DNA from: Marinibacterium profundimaris
Lineage (GTDB): Bacteria > Pseudomonadota > Alphaproteobacteria > Rhodobacterales > Rhodobacteraceae
Length of the DNA stretch: 64,000 nucleotides
NCBI RefSeq assembly: GCF_002210095.1
Contig: NZ_AQQR01000007.1
Span: 155,392-219,391, forward strand
Direction: 5' to 3'
Under the pieces are notes generated by a model that saw nothing but the letters and a program-made list of their open reading frames with translations, made no database searches and was not told the origin of the DNA. Each line of letters opens with the position of its first letter. Within the stretch, counting starts at the first letter, position 1. The position numbers were made by a program, and so were the translations under genes. Below, in pieces: positions 61,525-64,000 of this stretch.

Positions 61525-62622
61525 ATGGTACAGACGATCAAAGCGGGTAATGTGGGCCCGGCCGCCTTCAGGGCCGCCCGCAAAGGAAAGGACATCAGCG
61601 TGGCGCTGAACTGGGACGTGCCGCCCTTCTGGGCCGCGAACATCGCCAAGGTTCTCGACGACCGGACCGGCCGGGCGGCCGAGGTGCTCGCCCGGCTGGA
61701 CCTGCCTGCGGATCTGGGGCTTGGCCCCGCCGATGGTCCGCCGGGCCGGATCGCCATCGGGGCCGAGCTGGCGCTTTTGGAGGCGGCGGTCGGAACGCTG
61801 GGGGACGAGATCGCCGCGGCCGAGATCGGGCTGGCCTTCGATCCGCGCCGGACGTCGCTGCTGTCCTACCTGCTGCTGAACGCCCGCAACTTGGAGGAGG
61901 GGCTGACACTGGCCCAGCGGTTCGTCCGGGTGGAGCGGCGGCGGGCGATCTTTACCAGCCGATGCGAGGGCGACGACGTGCTGCTGATCGTCGATGCCTC
62001 GGCAACCGGGGTGCGGGACAACCCGCTTTACATAGAACACGCCCTGGGCGTTGTGCTGTCGGTGCTGCGCTGCGCGATCGGGCGGAATGTGCGGCCGTTG
62101 CGGGTGACCCTGCCGCACCGGCGCCCGCCGGAGTTCGCCATGCGGCTCTCGGCCTGTTTCGGCGCCCCGGTCGAGACGGGTGGGGCCGAGCCGGCGCTGG
62201 TCTTCGACCGCGCGCTCCTGACTTTGCCGCTGGTCGATCCCGATACCTTCCTGCTGCCGCACCTGACGGCCCATGCCGAGACCTTGCTGGACCGGATGGC
62301 CGAGCACCCGGGCGAGATCGGGCAACGGGTCCGGGGTGAGATCGCCGCGCGCCTGCCGCGCGGGGCGCCGACGAAAGACCAGGTGGCGGCCAGCCTCGGG
62401 ATGAGCCCGCGCACCCTGTCGCGCCGGCTGTCGGACGAGGGCAGCAGTTTCGAGGCGCTGCTGCTGGGACTCCGGCGCGAACTGGCCGAGCGTTACCTGC
62501 GCGACCGGCGGCTTGGCCTGGCACAGGTGGCGAATCTGCTCGGTTACGCGGACCAGGCCGGGTTCACCTCGGCCTACAAGCGGTGGACAGGCCGGACGCC
62601 CGGCGCGGCGCGTCCAAGATAG
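61525..62622 (+). CDS. AraC-family transcriptional regulator
   Basis: A 365-residue regulator, preceded by GAGGTAAGCGC. Residues about 30-230 match the N-terminal ligand-binding part of the OruR/arabinose-binding-like class (AEIGLAFDPRRTSLLSYLLLNA). The C-terminal double helix-turn-helix is VAASLGMSPRTLSRRLSDEGSSF and RRLGLAQVANLLGYADQAGFTSAYKRWTGRTP. It is divergent from the GH9 gene across 199 bases and is the natural candidate to control it. The inducer is unknown. Confidence 0.9.
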   Translation: MVQTIKAGNVGPAAFRAARKGKDISVALNWDVPPFWAANIAKVLDDRTGRAAEVLARLDLPADLGLGPADGPPGRIAIGAELALLEAAVGTLGDEIAAAEIGLAFDPRRTSLLSYLLLNARNLEEGLTLAQRFVRVERRRAIFTSRCEGDDVLLIVDASATGVRDNPLYIEHALGVVLSVLRCAIGRNVRPLRVTLPHRRPPEFAMRLSACFGAPVETGGAEPALVFDRALLTLPLVDPDTFLLPHLTAHAETLLDRMAEHPGEIGQRVRGEIAARLPRGAPTKDQVAASLGMSPRTLSRRLSDEGSSFEALLLGLRRELAERYLRDRRLGLAQVANLLGYADQAGFTSAYKRWTGRTPGAARPR

Positions 62623-62745
62623 TGCGGCCCCCACGGCTGACAGGCGGGGCACAAGCTTTGACCCGCATTCGCAAACCCTCGCGGCTGCGGCACGGCCGGC
62701 GGCGCGCTACACCGGGACAGCCACCCCAGCCCGGGACCCTGCGCC

Positions 62746-62958
62746 ATGACCGATCCTGTCCGCAAACACGCCTTTCCCGAAGCGCTTCTTGTCGAACACG
62801 CGGCCTCGGGCGAACGACTGTTGAGGGGGATCCGCTATCGCTGGAACACGGGCGAGGCGCAGATCTCGTGGTGCGACGCGGCGCCAGCGGATCCGCGCGC
62901 GCTGGAGGAGGAACCGGTCAGGGCGATTGCCGCGGCCCGGCGCAACAGGCCAGCCTGA
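62746..62958 (+). CDS. Small hypothetical protein
   Basis: A 70-residue frame (MTDPVRKHAFPEALLVEHAASG) that follows the AraC gene. Composition is plausible for a small soluble protein with a central strand RYRWNTGEAQISW. The upstream ribosome binding site is weak. No family is recognised. It may be a real small gene or chance. Confidence 0.4.
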   Translation: MTDPVRKHAFPEALLVEHAASGERLLRGIRYRWNTGEAQISWCDAAPADPRALEEEPVRAIAAARRNRPA

Positions 62959-63020
62959 CGGTCGCGTCCCTGCCGATTGGTGACCGCTGGCCGGCCGCCT
63001 TAGCCACCCCGAAGACCCCG

Positions 63021-63323
63021 CTACAGCGACATCCGCCGGGCCTGCGCACCACCGCGACGCGTGCGGGGTGGCAGTGCGATGGGCAGCGGCGCAGGGGACA
63101 TCGCCACCGAGCTGACCAACAGGTGGCAGAACACCGCGACCGCCGGAGAGCTGGCAATGAACGGGCGCGCCATCTCGTAGGCGCGCACCGCCTCGTGGAT
63201 ATAGCCGGCATCCCCGGGCAGCCCGCCCATCCACTGCATGAAGCCCAGCTCTCCCATTTCCCGGGCAAGCTCGTCCGGCACGTGGCCTATGTCGAGCTGA
63301 AAGATCGTCTGTTCCGTGTGCAT
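63021..63323 (-). CDS. Small protein of unknown function under the cobalamin riboswitch
   Basis: A 100-residue protein starting at ATG 63321-63323, with GGAGGGCGCC directly upstream, a strong site. It contains FQLDIGHVPDELAREMGELG, FMQWMGGLPGDAGYIHEAVRAYEMA and a hydrophobic stretch FIASSPAVAVFCHLLVSSVAM (about 62-82) that could be a single membrane or buried helix. The C-terminus is basic. No signal peptide and no family is recognised. It is the only visible gene downstream of the riboswitch on its strand, so its expression probably falls when cobalamin is present. A role in B12 uptake, use or substitution is inferred from that alone. Confidence 0.7.
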   Translation of the reverse strand: MHTEQTIFQLDIGHVPDELAREMGELGFMQWMGGLPGDAGYIHEAVRAYEMARPFIASSPAVAVFCHLLVSSVAMSPAPLPIALPPRTRRGGAQARRMSL

Positions 63324-63449
63324 GGCGCCCTCCGCGCATGAGAGCACGGCACTGCGGAAACTGGCGATGTCATCGGGCCTGTCTGGTCCATCTCTGTCGC
63401 TCCGTCCCAGGGCACCCCGCCCAGGTTAAGGTGACTGCGGCGTGTCTTC

Positions 63450-63655
63450 ACGCCGGAGATGGCAGGTCTCCTGACTTGCGGGTCGCTACTCTCCCGAACC
63501 TTCCCGGGCCGTCCGTCTTGCCGGAGGGGCCCAGTGGTCCTGTCGGGGTCGCTCGCCGCTTACAGTTGCGGGGGCAGTCACGGAATTGGCGCCGGGTGGG
63601 GCCGCACCGTGTTCCCTTTTCATCTCTCCAGCACCTGGCCTTCGAGAACCATCCA
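63450..63655 (-). promoter_or_regulatory. Cobalamin (adenosylcobalamin) riboswitch
   Basis: On the minus strand the sequence carries the conserved B12 riboswitch core in order: GAAAAGGGAAC near the 5' end, CCGCAACTGTAAGCGG (63556-63571), ACCACTGGG, GGGAAGG, and the closing AGTCAGGAGACCTGCC (near 63461-63476). All expected elements are there in the correct spacing. It lies about 130 bases before the start of the small gene at 63021-63323. In this class the ligand usually blocks transcription or translation. Confidence 0.95.
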
Positions 63656-64000
63656 TGCCGGTAGACCGCAATCGGCGATGCTGGTCAATCCATGCGGGCC
63701 CGGGAGCGGTGGCCGCATGACGGGGGAGGGGGGGCCGCGCCTCGGTAAGGTAGGGATGCCGGGATCTCGGGGAGGAAGCAGGACTTCGATCCGACCTGCG
63801 CCATGGACTGCGCAGGTGCCGGCCGGGCGGCCGGGTGACTCGGGCAGACACGGCCCTCTGCTGACCCTTCAACGCGGTCTTCCAGGCCTGATCCCATGAT
63901 TTTTTCGGGAGCAAATCCTTTGTTGTCAGTGTTTTACCTTGTCATACGAAGAAAAAGTGACATTGACTGAAAAAAGCGCTTGCGGGTTTTGGGCAGTATC
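63656..64000. other. Intergenic region to window end
   Basis: No gene is visible. 63898-64000 turns sharply AT-rich and contains TTGACT (63964-63969) and TTGCGG (63980-63985), so a plus-strand promoter for a gene beyond the window is likely. Some rRNA or tRNA leaders of this group look similar, but that is not shown here. Promoters of the riboswitch transcript must also lie here on the minus strand. Confidence 0.4.

Noticed and set aside
63898..64000. AT-rich end considered as an rRNA operon promoter
   Set aside because: Only partial promoter-like hexamers are visible and the gene it drives is outside the window.

Overview
The window is GC-rich DNA with densely packed genes and alphaproteobacterial gene families: TctCBA and TRAP transporters, an alphaproteobacterial-type che operon, intracellular PHB depolymerase, and a glucosylglycerol pathway typical of salt-tolerant bacteria. 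Together these suggest a marine or halotolerant member of the Rhodobacteraceae (Roseobacter-like). This is inferred from gene content and base composition; no rRNA or tRNA gene is visible to confirm it. I see no phage, transposase or CRISPR array.

Layout. (a) 1-4560, minus strand: a peptide/opine-type ABC importer (large binding protein and two permeases, one running off the left edge) and a small secreted protein. (b) 5150-16446: a chemotaxis cluster with a soluble PAS receptor, a divergent coiled-coil protein with a CheY-docking-like tail, then STAS-cheY-cheA-cheW-mcp-cheW-cheR-cheB. (c) 16630-23264: a signalling block with a NarL-type response regulator, a periplasmic molybdopterin-oxidoreductase-fold protein, a tripartite hybrid histidine kinase and a large MalT-like LuxR regulator. 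(d) 23368-32402: a co-directional operon with two peptide-type permeases, a fused double ATPase, a hydantoinase/oxoprolinase-A protein, two DUF917 (S-Me-THD) paralogues and a binding protein. (e) 32610-36335: TRAP transporter dctPQM followed by an isocitrate lyase/PEP mutase-family enzyme.

(f) 36406-43664, minus strand: tctCBA, a class III CoA-transferase and a citryl-CoA-lyase-like protein in one tightly overlapping run, followed by a metallophosphoesterase and a deacetylase-family protein. Divergent from it are tctD, tctE and a periplasmic binding protein (43763-46820), forming a three-part sensor. (g) 47227-50585: gpsA, a HAD phosphatase and GgpS, a complete apparent glucosylglycerol route from DHAP. 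(h) 50775-58952: assorted housekeeping and carbon-storage genes (Tag, cytochrome c, Fe-alcohol dehydrogenase, thioesterase, MarR, GST, PHB depolymerase, RarA). (i) 59085-62622: a GH9 cellulase with two CBM2-like domains but no signal peptide, divergent from an AraC regulator. (j) 63021-63655: a cobalamin riboswitch whose only visible target is a small protein of unknown function.

A recurring theme is solute capture coupled to dedicated sensing and catabolism: every transporter here is next to a regulator or an enzyme likely to act on its substrate. In three importers a strong hairpin lies directly after the binding-protein gene, which would favour excess binding protein over membrane subunits. 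The most interesting points are the riboswitch-controlled orphan protein, the HyuA/DUF917 operon with its regulators, the Tct/CoA-transferase/citryl-CoA-lyase module, the missing conventional start of gpsA, and a palindromic repeat read in frame within a coding sequence.
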